Shown one piece after another: positions 54,581 through 63,413 of a DNA stretch of 64,000 bases. The notes under the pieces were generated by a model, which saw only the letters and a program-made list of their open reading frames with translations, made no database searches and was not told where the DNA came from. The stretch covers positions 1-64,000 of the forward strand of contig UBYA01000016.1 of assembly GCA_900469615.1 (NCBI GenBank), given 5' to 3'. The number at the start of each line of letters is the position of its first letter. The first letter of the stretch is position 1. The stretch is from Hyphomicrobiales bacterium (GTDB taxonomy: Bacteria; Pseudomonadota; Alphaproteobacteria; Rhizobiales; Rhizobiaceae). The translations under genes and the position numbers were made by a program.

Positions 54581-55612
54581 ATGAAAGCCATCGTTGCTCA
54601 CGCCGCAAAGGATGTGCGGATCGAGGATCGTCCGGAGGAGGAACCGGGCGCCGGAGAAGTCAAGCTGAAGCTCGCGACCGGCGGGGTCTGCGGCAGCGAT
54701 CTGCATTATTACAATCACGGCGGCTTCGGCACCGTCCGCCTGAAGGAGCCGATGATCCTGGGGCACGAGGTCAGCGCGACCGTGACCGCACTCGGCCCCG
54801 GCGTGCAAGGTCTGGAGGTCGGCCAACTCGTTGCGGTTTCTCCGTCCCGCCCCTGCCGGACCTGCCGCTACTGCCTGCAGGGACTGCCCAATCAATGCCT
54901 CAACATGCGCTTCTACGGCAGTGCCATGCCCTTTCCGCATATTCAGGGGGCATTTCGCGAGACGCTTGTCGCCGATGCCATTCAATGCGTGCCGGCCGAT
55001 GGGCTGACGGCGGGCGAAGCTGCCATGGCCGAGCCGCTGGCCGTGACCCTGCATGCGACGCGACGCGCCGGCGAGATGCTGGGCAAGCGCGTCCTCGTAA
55101 CGGGTTGCGGTCCGATCGGCGTCCTGTCGATCCTGGCTGCGCGCCGGGCGGGTGCCGCAGAGATCGTGGCGACCGACCTTTCGGATTTCACCCTGTCGCT
55201 GGCCAGGCAAGTGGGCGCCGACCGGATCATCAACACGAAGAGCGAGCCGGAGGCCTTGGCCGCCTACTCCGCCGACAAGGGCACTTTCGATGTGCTCTAC
55301 GAGTGCTCGGGGGCGGCCGCGGCGCTGGTCGGCGGCATTGCCGCGCTTCGCCCGCGCGGCATCATCGTGCAACTCGGCCTCGGCGGCGACATGAGCCTGC
55401 CGATGATGGCGATTACCGCCAAGGAACTGGAGCTGCGCGGCTCTTTCCGCTTTCACGAGGAGTTTGCCGTCGGCGTCGACCTGATGCGCAAGCGCCTTAT
55501 CGACGTACGGCCGCTCATCACTCATACGGTGCCGCTTGCCGACGCAATCAGCGCGTTCGAGATTGCATCTGATCGAAGCAAGGCCATGAAGGCGCAGATC
55601 GTCTTCGCCTGA
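54581..55612 (+). CDS. idnD: L-idonate 5-dehydrogenase (zinc alcohol dehydrogenase family)
   Basis: A 343-residue medium-chain dehydrogenase that oxidises L-idonate to 5-ketogluconate. The catalytic zinc ligands are Cys in GGVCGSDLHYYNHGG and His-Glu in LGHEVS. The structural zinc site is the four-Cys cluster in PCRTCRYCLQGLPNQC. The cofactor motif is GCGPIGVLSILAARRAGA. The HGGFG and MRFYGSAMPFPHIQGAF blocks are specific to idonate dehydrogenases. AAGGAGGAAGAC precedes ATG 54581. With idnO it makes the classic two-step L-idonate to gluconate route. Confidence 0.92.
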   Translation: MKAIVAHAAKDVRIEDRPEEEPGAGEVKLKLATGGVCGSDLHYYNHGGFGTVRLKEPMILGHEVSATVTALGPGVQGLEVGQLVAVSPSRPCRTCRYCLQGLPNQCLNMRFYGSAMPFPHIQGAFRETLVADAIQCVPADGLTAGEAAMAEPLAVTLHATRRAGEMLGKRVLVTGCGPIGVLSILAARRAGAAEIVATDLSDFTLSLARQVGADRIINTKSEPEALAAYSADKGTFDVLYECSGAAAALVGGIAALRPRGIIVQLGLGGDMSLPMMAITAKELELRGSFRFHEEFAVGVDLMRKRLIDVRPLITHTVPLADAISAFEIASDRSKAMKAQIVFA

Positions 55613-55622
55613 GCCGCGAGCG

Positions 55623-55669
55623 CTTGCGTGAAATCTTCCAGCCGTGGAGTTGGGTGGATTTCACGCAAG
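55623..55669. terminator. Long inverted repeat between convergent genes
   Basis: A 13-bp perfect stem (CTTGCGTGAAATC at 55623-55635, complement at 55657-55669) around a 21-base loop, lying exactly between the stop codons of the convergent idnD and GlcG-like genes. There is no long T-tract. It is well placed as a bidirectional terminator or RNA-stability structure. Confidence 0.7.
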
Positions 55670-55676
55670 GCATCCT

Positions 55677-56096
55677 CTATTCGAGGTCGGCGCCGATCGC
55701 TTTAAGGGCGGCGCGTGCCACCTGCTCGTCCTGTTCGCCGGAACCCGATCCCACGCCGATACCGCCGACAAGCGTGCCGGCGACGCGGATCGGCAAGCCG
55801 CCACGCAATCCCGTCATCCCGCCATGCGTAGCGACTGCCAGCGGCAATCTCGCATGGTCCGGCAGGGAGTTGCTCGGCGCGCCGATGGAAGCGGCCGTTT
55901 GTGCCTTGGCAAGCGCGCTTTTCAGCGACTGGAACCGCGAGCCGCGCATGCGGAAAGAGCCCAGCGTCACTCCGGACTGATCCACGACAACGATGCATTG
56001 CGGCTGCCCCATTCCGGTGGCGGCGGAGATTGCGGCGGCCAGCAATGTCATCACTCCCTCGTCGCTCAAGACACTCGACGTCAGAACATGGCTCAT
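55677..56096 (-). CDS. GlcG/HbpS-like (DUF336) protein
   Basis: A 139-residue protein of the GlcG/HbpS family, some of whose members bind haem or degradation products, and which often lie next to sugar-acid or glycolate genes. Family signs are PQCIVVVDQSGVTLGSFRMR, KAQTAASIGAPS and the Gly-rich end GTLVGGIGVGSGSGEQDEQV. No signal peptide. ATG 56096 has GAGGATACTG upstream. Its role here is not clear; it may be a small accessory or sensor protein of the idonate module, since it shares the control region with the SMP-30 gene. Confidence 0.82.
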   Translation of the reverse strand: MSHVLTSSVLSDEGVMTLLAAAISAATGMGQPQCIVVVDQSGVTLGSFRMRGSRFQSLKSALAKAQTAASIGAPSNSLPDHARLPLAVATHGGMTGLRGGLPIRVAGTLVGGIGVGSGSGEQDEQVARAALKAIGADLE

Positions 56097-56132
56097 GCAG
56101 TATCCTCGCAACTTGCGGACTCGTGTGAGTGG

Positions 56133-56144
56133 GTTATCGATAGC
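56133..56144. promoter_or_regulatory. Second LacI-type operator candidate
   Basis: GTTATCGATAGC, an imperfect copy of the core of the palindrome at 53581-53596 (GTTATCGATAAC, one change). It lies between the divergent GlcG-like and SMP-30 genes, about 45 bp before the SMP-30 start. This suggests the lactonase belongs to the same regulon. Confidence 0.55.
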
Positions 56145-56186
56145 GGATCGATCCTGCGATCTAACTTTATGGGAGGTATTGTTACA

Positions 56187-57077
56187 ATGTCGTTCTTCGA
56201 GATCATGGACCCGGCCTTTGGAAAATTCGTTCTTGGCAATGCGCCCGTCAAGCAGATCGCCTCGGGGTTCGACTGGGTGGAAGGGCCTGTCTGGTTCGGC
56301 GATCTGAATTGCCTGCTCTTCTCGGATATCCCCAACAACCGCATCATGCGCTGGATACCGGGCATCGGCGTCAGCATCTTTCGCGAGCCTTCGAATTTTT
56401 CAAATGGCCACACGCGCGATCGACAAGGCCGGCTCGTCAGCTGCGAACACGGCGGCAGACGCGTCACACGCACGGAATATGACGGATCGATCACGGTCAT
56501 TGCGGACAGCTATCAGGGCAAGCGCCTGAACTCGCCCAACGACGTCGTCGTGACTTCGGACGGCGCCATCTGGTTCAGCGATCCCCATTATGGCATCGCG
56601 ACGGATTATGAAGGGCATAAAAGCGAGCAGGAACTGCCTTGCAATGTCTACCGTGTCGATCCATCCGGCGCGATCTCGGCCGTGCTGACCGACTTCAATT
56701 GCCCCAACGGCCTCGCCTTCAGCCCCGACGAAAAAAAGCTCTATGTCGCCGACACCGGCCGTATCCATGGCAGCGATCCGCAACATATCCGCGTCTTCGA
56801 TGTCGGCGAGGGCTGGCGGCTGTCCGGCGGCAATGTGTTTCACGCGATTTCGCCGGGCTGCGCTGATGGCATGCGCCTCGACAGCGACGGCAATCTCTGG
56901 TCGTCTGCGGCCGACGGCGTGCATTGCATCGCTCCCGACGGGCATCTGATGGGCAAGATCCTTGTGCCTGAAACCGTCTCCAACCTCTGCTTCGGCGGCC
57001 GCGGCAAGCACAAGCTGTTCATGACGGCAACCACCAGCGTCTATTCGATTTCGCTCAATCGAAGCGGCGCACTCTGA
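56187..57077 (+). CDS. SMP-30/gluconolactonase family protein
   Basis: A 296-residue six-bladed propeller lactonase. The metal ligands expected in SMP-30 are present: Glu in FDWVEGPVW, Asn in RLNSPNDVVV and Asp in YVADTGRIHGSD. It should open gluconolactone-type rings to the acids used by the idonate/gluconate module. ATG 56187 is chosen because GGGAGGT lies ten bases upstream; an ATG at 56169 would contain that site. No signal peptide, so it is cytosolic. An operator-like site lies 43 bp before the start. Confidence 0.9.
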   Translation: MSFFEIMDPAFGKFVLGNAPVKQIASGFDWVEGPVWFGDLNCLLFSDIPNNRIMRWIPGIGVSIFREPSNFSNGHTRDRQGRLVSCEHGGRRVTRTEYDGSITVIADSYQGKRLNSPNDVVVTSDGAIWFSDPHYGIATDYEGHKSEQELPCNVYRVDPSGAISAVLTDFNCPNGLAFSPDEKKLYVADTGRIHGSDPQHIRVFDVGEGWRLSGGNVFHAISPGCADGMRLDSDGNLWSSAADGVHCIAPDGHLMGKILVPETVSNLCFGGRGKHKLFMTATTSVYSISLNRSGAL

Positions 57078-57180
57078 CGGCCGGGCGGTTGCTGCGCGAC
57101 GGCGGAATCTGAAAACGGACCGCAAGACGACGACAATTGTTCATTGCGTGGCAATTGCCGTCGTTGCGGTGCAAACGATA

Positions 57181-57384
57181 TCAACGTAAATCGGCTTGCG
57201 GCACGGCGCGCGCGGCCGCATGGGCAATCGGCGCCAGATTGGCGGACGAGGCAAGCGCCTGCCTGCGCGCGGCATCCTGCAGCAGGTTTGCCATTCCGGT
57301 TACGGAAATTTGATCCGCCCGCATGACCTGGCGGATCAGCGGATCTTTCAGAACTTCGGCGATCGTCAAGTCCCTATGGGTCAT
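57181..57384 (-). CDS. Small 67-residue conserved-looking protein
   Basis: A short protein starting MTHRDLTIAEVLKDPLIRQV, then MRADQISVTGMANLLQDAAR and an Ala-rich end. ATG 57384 is preceded by a near-perfect AGGAGGTAACA ribosome-binding site, which strongly supports translation. The leading part looks like a compact helical motif and I recall similar small proteins in rhizobia, with no known function. It is alone, between the SMP-30 gene and a 325-bp gap. Confidence 0.7.
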   Translation of the reverse strand: MTHRDLTIAEVLKDPLIRQVMRADQISVTGMANLLQDAARRQALASSANLAPIAHAAARAVPQADLR

Positions 57385-57709
57385 TGTTACCTCCTGTTCG
57401 TTCGAGCAGAAGATAGACGGCTTAATTTGCAAGGGGATGTCAAAAGACGGACAAAACCAAGGCAGTTCGTTCGATTTTGTTACAGAATAATTGCAAAACC
57501 CATGGTGGGACATATTCCAAAATTACAATAGGACCCTAGTTACCGGCTACGCAAAGGTCGATCGGCTGCGATTGGCCTGAACGGGAGGTCCGCTTGCTCC
57601 TTGAAGACGCAATATCGTGCGATGATTCAGACCATAGTTCTGCAATTTTTGCGTTTATTATCACGCAACGCCGGGGCTCCAAATCTAACCACCAACGATC
57701 GGCCGCGCC
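57385..57709. other. Intergenic region before the ArsR-family gene
   Basis: A 325-bp gap with promoters for the divergent small gene and regulator gene. It includes AT-rich patches (57475-57535 and 57630-57665). I see no strong palindrome or RNA structure. Confidence 0.5.
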
Positions 57710-58069
57710 ATGTACTCATCAGACCAGACCGTAGAAGATGAGCGTCTCATCTACCACGCGGATCTTCTCAGCCAGCTCTCCAACCCCAAGCGACTGGAGG
57801 TCTGCATTCATCTGTCCGGCCGCGAAGAGGATGTAAACAGTCTGGCCAAGAAGCTTGGGATATCTCAATCGGCCCTGAGCCAGCATCTGACCCGCCTGCA
57901 TCACTCGGGAATCGTCAAGGTCCGCCGTCAGGCACAATTCAGATACTATACGTGCGATCATCCCGGCGTTCAGCAGATTCTGAAAACGCTCGGCAATATC
58001 TTCGACGTCGACGCCACGCCGGTAGCGGCAGACGCCGCGAAAGATGATGCCCAGAGCCGGAAACGGTGA
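57710..58069 (+). CDS. ArsR-family transcriptional regulator
   Basis: A 119-residue winged-helix regulator. LLSQLSNPKRLEVCIHLSG is the usual start, and the recognition helix is LAKKLGISQSALSQHLTRL with wing HSGIVKVRRQAQFRYYTCDH. The only Cys residues are C46-like (EVCIHL) and C80-like (YTCDH), too far apart for the CxC metal site of ArsR/SmtB metal sensors, so it is more likely a non-metal ArsR such as a redox or sulfur-type (BigR/SqrR) sensor. No clear ribosome-binding site is visible. No target operon is adjacent; downstream is the convergent TadG-like gene. Confidence 0.85.
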   Translation: MYSSDQTVEDERLIYHADLLSQLSNPKRLEVCIHLSGREEDVNSLAKKLGISQSALSQHLTRLHHSGIVKVRRQAQFRYYTCDHPGVQQILKTLGNIFDVDATPVAADAAKDDAQSRKR

Positions 58070-58173
58070 TCTGGAGCAATTCCGTAAAAGCTGCACGGCA
58101 ATGACGCCGGTGCCGGTCGGCGGCCCCGGCCCGGCTCCGGCCACCCAGCGACGTCATGGCGCGGACACGCCCT

Positions 58174-59517
58174 TCAGCTGGTAATGCGCGGAGTGCGGAT
58201 GACCTTCAGGAACAGGGCGTTCATTGCGTCGGAGATACCCTCCGTCGGGCTCACTTCAAAGTAGAGACCGGGCGAAGCGCAATTCTGCAGATCGGTTCCG
58301 ATCTGCGACTGGAACGGCGCGATCCATTGATTGTACCAGCCGTTTGTCGGCAGAGGCAGATAGGTCGTGTAAAGGATGGCGATCTTGACGTTCTGGTTCT
58401 TCAGCGGCTGACAGAAGGAGATATCGAGCGGTTCCTGACAGCGGCCGCTGGTTGTCGGCTTGGTGCAGGTATTCGGCTTGTAACTGTCGCCGACACCGTC
58501 GGTAACGAGGAAAAGGATCTTCTGACGATCGGTGCTGGTCGTGCCACCCCCACCCGTCCCGATGATCGGTGCGAGTTGCGTCAGCATCGTATCGAAGCTG
58601 GTCGTCTGGTCGTTGTTATAGCCTTGATAAGGGATCGTCATCAGGTCCACGGCGCTTGTCGCACTCTTGACCTTTGTCATATCGGACAGGAGCGGCGATA
58701 CGGCGGTAAGGCCGGCCTTCTCCGCTTGCGTGCCGAACGTATAGACGGCCATGCGATATTGATCGGATGTCACCCGATTTGCCGCAGCCGTATCGGTAAG
58801 CTTCTGTGTGGCTTGTCGGACGACGTCGATACGCGTCGTCACTCCCAGATTCTTGGCCAGATTGTAGTAGTTGTTGGTCGTATCGAGATTATGGCATGCA
58901 AAAGCGCAGCTGTCGGACGTATGGGATACCATCGTCTGTATATCGGTTGTCGTCGCACCGACCCCCATAGAAGGCGTATTGTCCAGCAGCATGTAGAAAT
59001 CCATGAAGGTCGCCGTCTGATATTGCGCCGAGGCCGAACCGCTGACGGGAATGGATGTCTTGCCGATGATCTGACTGAGCGAGGTCGGTACATTCGCCGA
59101 AAAATTGACGGTCGACGAGACGATGTTTCCACTGCGCGTGACTGCCGCATTGACAGTGACCGGGATGTTTTGAAGATCGCTCGATGCCTGACCCAGAAAG
59201 AGCTTGTTGGCGTCGTCCTGCCCTATAGCGACAGTACCGTCCTTCGTCATGGCCATGGCGGCTGCAACGGCCGGGGATGAATCCGCGATTGCCCCGACGG
59301 CAGCCGCATCGGCGGCATTTTGCAATTCTGTCTTGACCAGCATTGCGTTGGTCACATCCAGCGCCAGCCCCCCCACCGCGATCAGAGGAACGGCGACCAG
59401 AGCAGTCGTCATTGCAAAATTGCCGGACCTGTCCGTCAGCAGCTTTCGCGAAAGCCTGCGCAATACATCAAACGGCTGCGAACAGTTCCTGAATCTCTTC
59501 ACGAGCAAACTCTTCAT
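58174..59517 (-). CDS. TadE/TadG-like pilus-associated protein with vWA domain
   Basis: About 447 residues from ATG 59517 (456 if ATG 59544 is used). Basic residues are followed by a single hydrophobic helix in the TadG-type N-terminus (DRSGNFAMTTALVAVPLIAV), the prepilin-like segment of TadE/TadG proteins. From about 185 a von Willebrand A domain has the metal-site motif YMLLDNTPSMG (DxTxS). Later motifs are YRMAVYTFGTQ and KILFLVTDGVGD. Several cysteines (CAFACHN, CTKPTTSGRC, CQPL) suggest disulfides and an extracytoplasmic position. TadG is associated with tight-adherence Flp pili, but no other tad genes are in the window, so this is an orphan copy. Confidence 0.87.
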   Translation of the reverse strand: MKSLLVKRFRNCSQPFDVLRRLSRKLLTDRSGNFAMTTALVAVPLIAVGGLALDVTNAMLVKTELQNAADAAAVGAIADSSPAVAAAMAMTKDGTVAIGQDDANKLFLGQASSDLQNIPVTVNAAVTRSGNIVSSTVNFSANVPTSLSQIIGKTSIPVSGSASAQYQTATFMDFYMLLDNTPSMGVGATTTDIQTMVSHTSDSCAFACHNLDTTNNYYNLAKNLGVTTRIDVVRQATQKLTDTAAANRVTSDQYRMAVYTFGTQAEKAGLTAVSPLLSDMTKVKSATSAVDLMTIPYQGYNNDQTTSFDTMLTQLAPIIGTGGGGTTSTDRQKILFLVTDGVGDSYKPNTCTKPTTSGRCQEPLDISFCQPLKNQNVKIAILYTTYLPLPTNGWYNQWIAPFQSQIGTDLQNCASPGLYFEVSPTEGISDAMNALFLKVIRTPRITS

Positions 59518-59970
59518 ATAACTCTGGTTGTATTTCGTGATCATTCACGCGCCGAACGTATTATTACTTCGTAATATACTCTGGAAACATATTTACGCAT
59601 AAATATTGAAATTCTCGTAAGAGACACGACTCCATTTTATATTATGGATATTGGGGAGAAAGTTACGAAGGCCGGCATATATATTCGGATGCCCGGCAAA
59701 TTGACGAACGAAACCTCGCCCGCGCCTTTTGCCGGAAGATGAAGCGCGGTCGCACTGTGAACAGCTTTCCTCTTAAGAAAGCGGAGACGGCAAGCTCAGG
59801 TCACGATTGGCAAGAACAACTATCCGCAGCTTCGCGCGATACGTCTTTTGCTCGTTTTTGATATTTGCCCATGAAAGCAATGGCCGTCGGCTCCAGGCGG
59901 GGCGACATCGTGAGAAGCGCCCTTGCCCTGAATTGCGGTCTCAAACTTGTTGCCGGTGCCGGCCAAGCAA
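59518..59970. other. Intergenic region upstream of the TadG-like gene
   Basis: About 450 bp of AT-rich sequence with the TadG promoter and the downstream end of the beta-glucosidase gene. It contains the TATTAC-TTC-GTAATA inverted repeat at 59562-59576. No convincing gene. Confidence 0.5.
59562..59576. promoter_or_regulatory. Inverted repeat upstream of the TadG-like gene
   Basis: TATTAC and GTAATA arms with a 3-base centre, about 45-60 bp before the TadG start. It may be an operator or part of a promoter; no regulator is identified. Confidence 0.3.
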
Positions 59971-62442
59971 TCAGATCGACCGATCGGAGGTCTCGCCGCT
60001 CCAGTCGCTTGCAAGGTCGATCGCCACTCTCGAGCGGATGTCCGAAGCATTGGCTGCCAGAAGCAGCTCGTAACGACCGGCCGCAGCACGGAACCTTTTC
60101 GTCGGCTCGTCGAAATAGCTGAGATCGCGATGCCGCACGACCAGAAAAGCCGTTCCCGTTTCGCCGGGCGCCAGCCGAAGCTTGGCAAAAGCGCGCAGCT
60201 CCTTTTCGGGCCGTGCGACCGTGGATGCGGGCGACCGCACGTAGAGCTGCACAAGTTCCGAGCCCGCCCTCTCGCCGCTATTGGTGATATCGATGGCAAC
60301 GGTAATCCCCTCGACCCCCATCTGCTCCGCCGACGCCTTTGCCTCGCCCCAGGAAAAGCGGGTGTAACCGAGACCGAAGCCGAAGGGGAACAAGGGTTCG
60401 ATACCGCGCGTATCGTAGTGACGGTATCCGACGAAGACACCTTCGTCGTAGCGTACATGCCCGTCCTTGCCTGGATAGACGTGGGGATCGCCGATCATGG
60501 CGGAATTGTCCGAAAGACGCTTCGGGAAGGTCTGCGGCAGGCGGCCGCCGGGCTCGACATCGCCGAAGAGCACATCGGCAACGGCATGTCCCAGCTCCTG
60601 GCCGGGATACCACATCTGCAATACCGCCCGAACCTTGCCGAGCCACGGCATTTCGACCGGCCCCCCTGTCTGCAACACGACGACGACATTGGCGTTGACC
60701 GCCGTCACGCGCTCTATCAGTTCTTCTTGCCGGCCGGGCAGGCGCATGTCGGGAAGATCGAGACCTTCCGTGTCCCATTCGCCGTCACGGCCGACGAAGA
60801 GCAGAACGACATCGGCATTCTCCGCCTTCTCGATGGCATCCAGCATGGCATCTTCGCCGAGAGGCTTCTCCACGCCGAAGCGCACCGCCGTCAGGTTGAT
60901 CCCCTCTTCGCTCGTCGCCGACGAGCAATACTCGACCACCACCTGGTAGCGCTGCCCCGCTTCCAGATGGATACCTTGCCGCTGTTCGACATTGGCCGTG
61001 CCGAAATAGTTGTCGCCGCGCGCCCATCCGTCGTAACCATTCACGACCAGCTTGCCGTCGACAAAGAGCTTGGCGAGACCCGCATTGGTCATTCCGAATA
61101 CATGCTCGTCGCTTTCCGCCGGAACGTAGAAGGCTGTCATGCGGGCGGAGAAATCGTTCGGATCGAGCTGAGAGGATGGCAGATCGAACCAGAAGAATTC
61201 GCCCTTGTTTGCCGTTTCAGTGACTGTCGCGGTACCGGCAAGATCGCGGCCCTTGAAGTATTCCACGCGCATTTCGCCGGAAAAGACATTGATCAGCCGG
61301 TTGTTGCGGCAACCGGCGGCATAATGAATGCTGTTGGCATTCGACAGGGCCTGACGGATCCCCTCCAACGGACTGATCCTGTAGTGAGCGGCAATCTGGG
61401 CGCTGCCTCCCCCCATGACGCGGGCTTCGGCCGCATTCGGCCCGATAACCGCCAGATGGCCGAGTCCTCCCTTTTTCAACGGCAGGATGCCGTCGTTTTT
61501 CAGAAGTACCGCGCCTTCCGCCCCGAGTTGACGGATCAGCGTACGGTCCTCCGGCAGATCCAGCGCATGTTCGCTCAGGTCCGGCGCTTTCTCGAATGCG
61601 CCGACGCGTTCGAGCAACGCCAGAATGCGGCGAGCGGCGGCCCGCACGGTCGCCGGCTCCACCTCGCCGTTGCGGACCGCCGCCACAAGCTTCTCGCCGC
61701 GGTCACGCGTCGGGCCGGGCATTTCCAGATCGAGCCCGGCATTGACGGTGGCTGCCGTCGAATGAGAGCCGAACCAGTCCGACATGACGATGCCGTCAAA
61801 ACCCCATTCCTCTCGAAGAACCTTGGTCAGCAACCACGGATGCTCGCTCGTGTAAGTTCCGTTGAGCCGGTTGTAGGAGGACATGACCGCCATCACGCCC
61901 GCCTTCTTCACGGCCTGTTCGAAGGGCAACAGGTAGATTTCGCGAAGCGCCCGCTCGCCGATGTCGGACGACATCGTCTGGCGCTCGATCTCCGATTCAT
62001 TGCCGGCGAAGTGCTTGATCGTTGCGGCGATGCCCCGGCTTTGCACGCCCTGGATATAAGCGACGGCGAGCTCGGCCGTCAGCACCGGGTCTTCCGAATA
62101 GCACTCGAAATTGCGCCCGTTCAGGCCGGAGCGGTGAATGTTGACCGTCGGCGCCAATAGCACAGATGCTCCCTTGCTCTTGGCCTGGCCGGCAAGCGCC
62201 ACGCCCATACGCTCGACAAGGGCGGGATTCCACGTCGCTCCGAGTGCGATCGCGACAGGAAAGCAGGCGGCATCGACACCGGCAACCAGCGAACCCGCGC
62301 CGCGCGCGCCGTTCGGACCATCCGTGACCTTGATCTTGGGAACGCCGAGGCGCTCGACCGGCACAGTGGTCCAGAAATCGGCCCCCGACAGCAGCGAAAC
62401 CTGCTCCTCAAGCGTCATCCGGTCGAGAATATCGTCGATCAT
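59971..62442 (-). CDS. GH3 beta-glucosidase with PA14 domain
   Basis: An 823-residue family-3 glycoside hydrolase. The N-terminal TIM-barrel domain has KVTDGPNGARG, KHFAGNESEIERQ and the nucleophile Asp222 in GIVMSDWFGSHS. The second domain starts near 320 (EGAVLLKNDGILPL). A PA14 carbohydrate-binding insert lies at about 400-540 (ARMTAFYVPAESDEHVFGMT, FVDGKLVVNGYDGWARGDNY). A fibronectin-III-like domain closes the protein (GERAGSELVQLYVR). No signal peptide, so it is cytosolic, as many rhizobial GH3 enzymes are. ATG 62442 has CGGGAGGCACC upstream. It should hydrolyse beta-glucosides or related plant oligosaccharides taken up by the cell. No transporter adjoins it. Confidence 0.92.
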   Translation of the reverse strand: MIDDILDRMTLEEQVSLLSGADFWTTVPVERLGVPKIKVTDGPNGARGAGSLVAGVDAACFPVAIALGATWNPALVERMGVALAGQAKSKGASVLLAPTVNIHRSGLNGRNFECYSEDPVLTAELAVAYIQGVQSRGIAATIKHFAGNESEIERQTMSSDIGERALREIYLLPFEQAVKKAGVMAVMSSYNRLNGTYTSEHPWLLTKVLREEWGFDGIVMSDWFGSHSTAATVNAGLDLEMPGPTRDRGEKLVAAVRNGEVEPATVRAAARRILALLERVGAFEKAPDLSEHALDLPEDRTLIRQLGAEGAVLLKNDGILPLKKGGLGHLAVIGPNAAEARVMGGGSAQIAAHYRISPLEGIRQALSNANSIHYAAGCRNNRLINVFSGEMRVEYFKGRDLAGTATVTETANKGEFFWFDLPSSQLDPNDFSARMTAFYVPAESDEHVFGMTNAGLAKLFVDGKLVVNGYDGWARGDNYFGTANVEQRQGIHLEAGQRYQVVVEYCSSATSEEGINLTAVRFGVEKPLGEDAMLDAIEKAENADVVLLFVGRDGEWDTEGLDLPDMRLPGRQEELIERVTAVNANVVVVLQTGGPVEMPWLGKVRAVLQMWYPGQELGHAVADVLFGDVEPGGRLPQTFPKRLSDNSAMIGDPHVYPGKDGHVRYDEGVFVGYRHYDTRGIEPLFPFGFGLGYTRFSWGEAKASAEQMGVEGITVAIDITNSGERAGSELVQLYVRSPASTVARPEKELRAFAKLRLAPGETGTAFLVVRHRDLSYFDEPTKRFRAAAGRYELLLAANASDIRSRVAIDLASDWSGETSDRSI

Positions 62443-62738
62443 GGTGCCTCCCGAACTGTTTTCCTGCTCATCTCCTCGCCGCTCTGCGGCAAGGCTTCGC
62501 AATTTAAGACAAACAAATCATAAACACGCGCCATGCCCTTACGCCAGTGCGATATGTCGATGAAATGACGTATCTTTTTCATTCCGAGCCAGTTTCGCAG
62601 CCATTCGGAAATCATAAGCTCGGAGACCGGTGGAATGCCGGCCGGCGGCCAAGCGGCGGTTCGCTAAAATGCGAATAATCTTCTTTCGAATAAATTTGAC
62701 CGCATCGGATTTCATGAGCGCAGTTCATGGAGCCAAGT
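62443..62738. other. Divergent control region before the cysteine peptidase gene
   Basis: About 296 bp holding promoters of the beta-glucosidase and peptidase genes. It has AT-rich patches near 62505-62530 and 62665-62700. No other feature is seen. Confidence 0.5.
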
Positions 62739-63413
62739 ATGCGTGCATTCCTAGTCGCTGCAAGCGTTCTCTTCTTTGCGGGTCTGTCGTTTTCGACGGC
62801 CACGACCGCCAAACCCACGGCGAATGCCAATGCCGCGCGACCGCATCAATTCGCCCGCGTCGTGGCCGATGCAAGCGCGCCTGTCGGCTGGACCGGCTTC
62901 TGCAAGGCTCAGCCGGCCGAATGCGCCTCCGGCCAGAAGAGCGACGAAACTGTCGCCCTCGACAGCCAACACAGGGCGCAGCTGCAGCAGATCGACAGCC
63001 TGGTCAATCACGAGATCCAGGGCATCGGCGATAACGACCACTACGGCATCTACAAGCTCGGTATCATCAACTGGTGGACCTATCCCGACGACGGCGCCGG
63101 CAACTGCAATGATTATGTTCTGCTGAAGAAGAAGCTGCTGGTGGAAGCCGGCTGGCCGCGTTCGGCGCTGCTGTTGACGGTTGTCCTCGACACGCACAAT
63201 GAAGGGCATCTGGTACTGATGGTCCGCACGAACGACGGCGATCTGATCCTGGACAATCTGACCGACGCGATCAAAACCTGGGATGCGACAGGCTATACCT
63301 TCATCAAGCGCCAGACCGCCGACAATCCGGACAACTGGGTCCGGCTTGAATCAGGGCGCACGCCCGAAGAGCTCGCCATGATCAGCAAGGCATTGGCCGC
63401 TCACTCGCAATGA
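62739..63413 (+). CDS. Transglutaminase-like cysteine peptidase (BTLCP family), secreted
   Basis: A 224-residue exported protein. The signal peptide is MRAFLVAASVLFFAGLSFST, with cleavage near TTAKPT. The catalytic Cys lies in GAGNCNDYVLLKKKLL, the His in NEGHLVLMVRT and the Asp in LILDNLTDAI, the triad order of bacterial transglutaminase-like cysteine peptidases (BTLCP, the LapG-like group). LapG-type enzymes cut surface adhesins, but simpler rhizobial BTLCPs have no known substrate. ATG 62739 has GGAG six bases upstream; an ATG at 62727 adds four residues. Its last bases overlap the convergent small gene by 13. Confidence 0.88.
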   Translation: MRAFLVAASVLFFAGLSFSTATTAKPTANANAARPHQFARVVADASAPVGWTGFCKAQPAECASGQKSDETVALDSQHRAQLQQIDSLVNHEIQGIGDNDHYGIYKLGIINWWTYPDDGAGNCNDYVLLKKKLLVEAGWPRSALLLTVVLDTHNEGHLVLMVRTNDGDLILDNLTDAIKTWDATGYTFIKRQTADNPDNWVRLESGRTPEELAMISKALAAHSQ

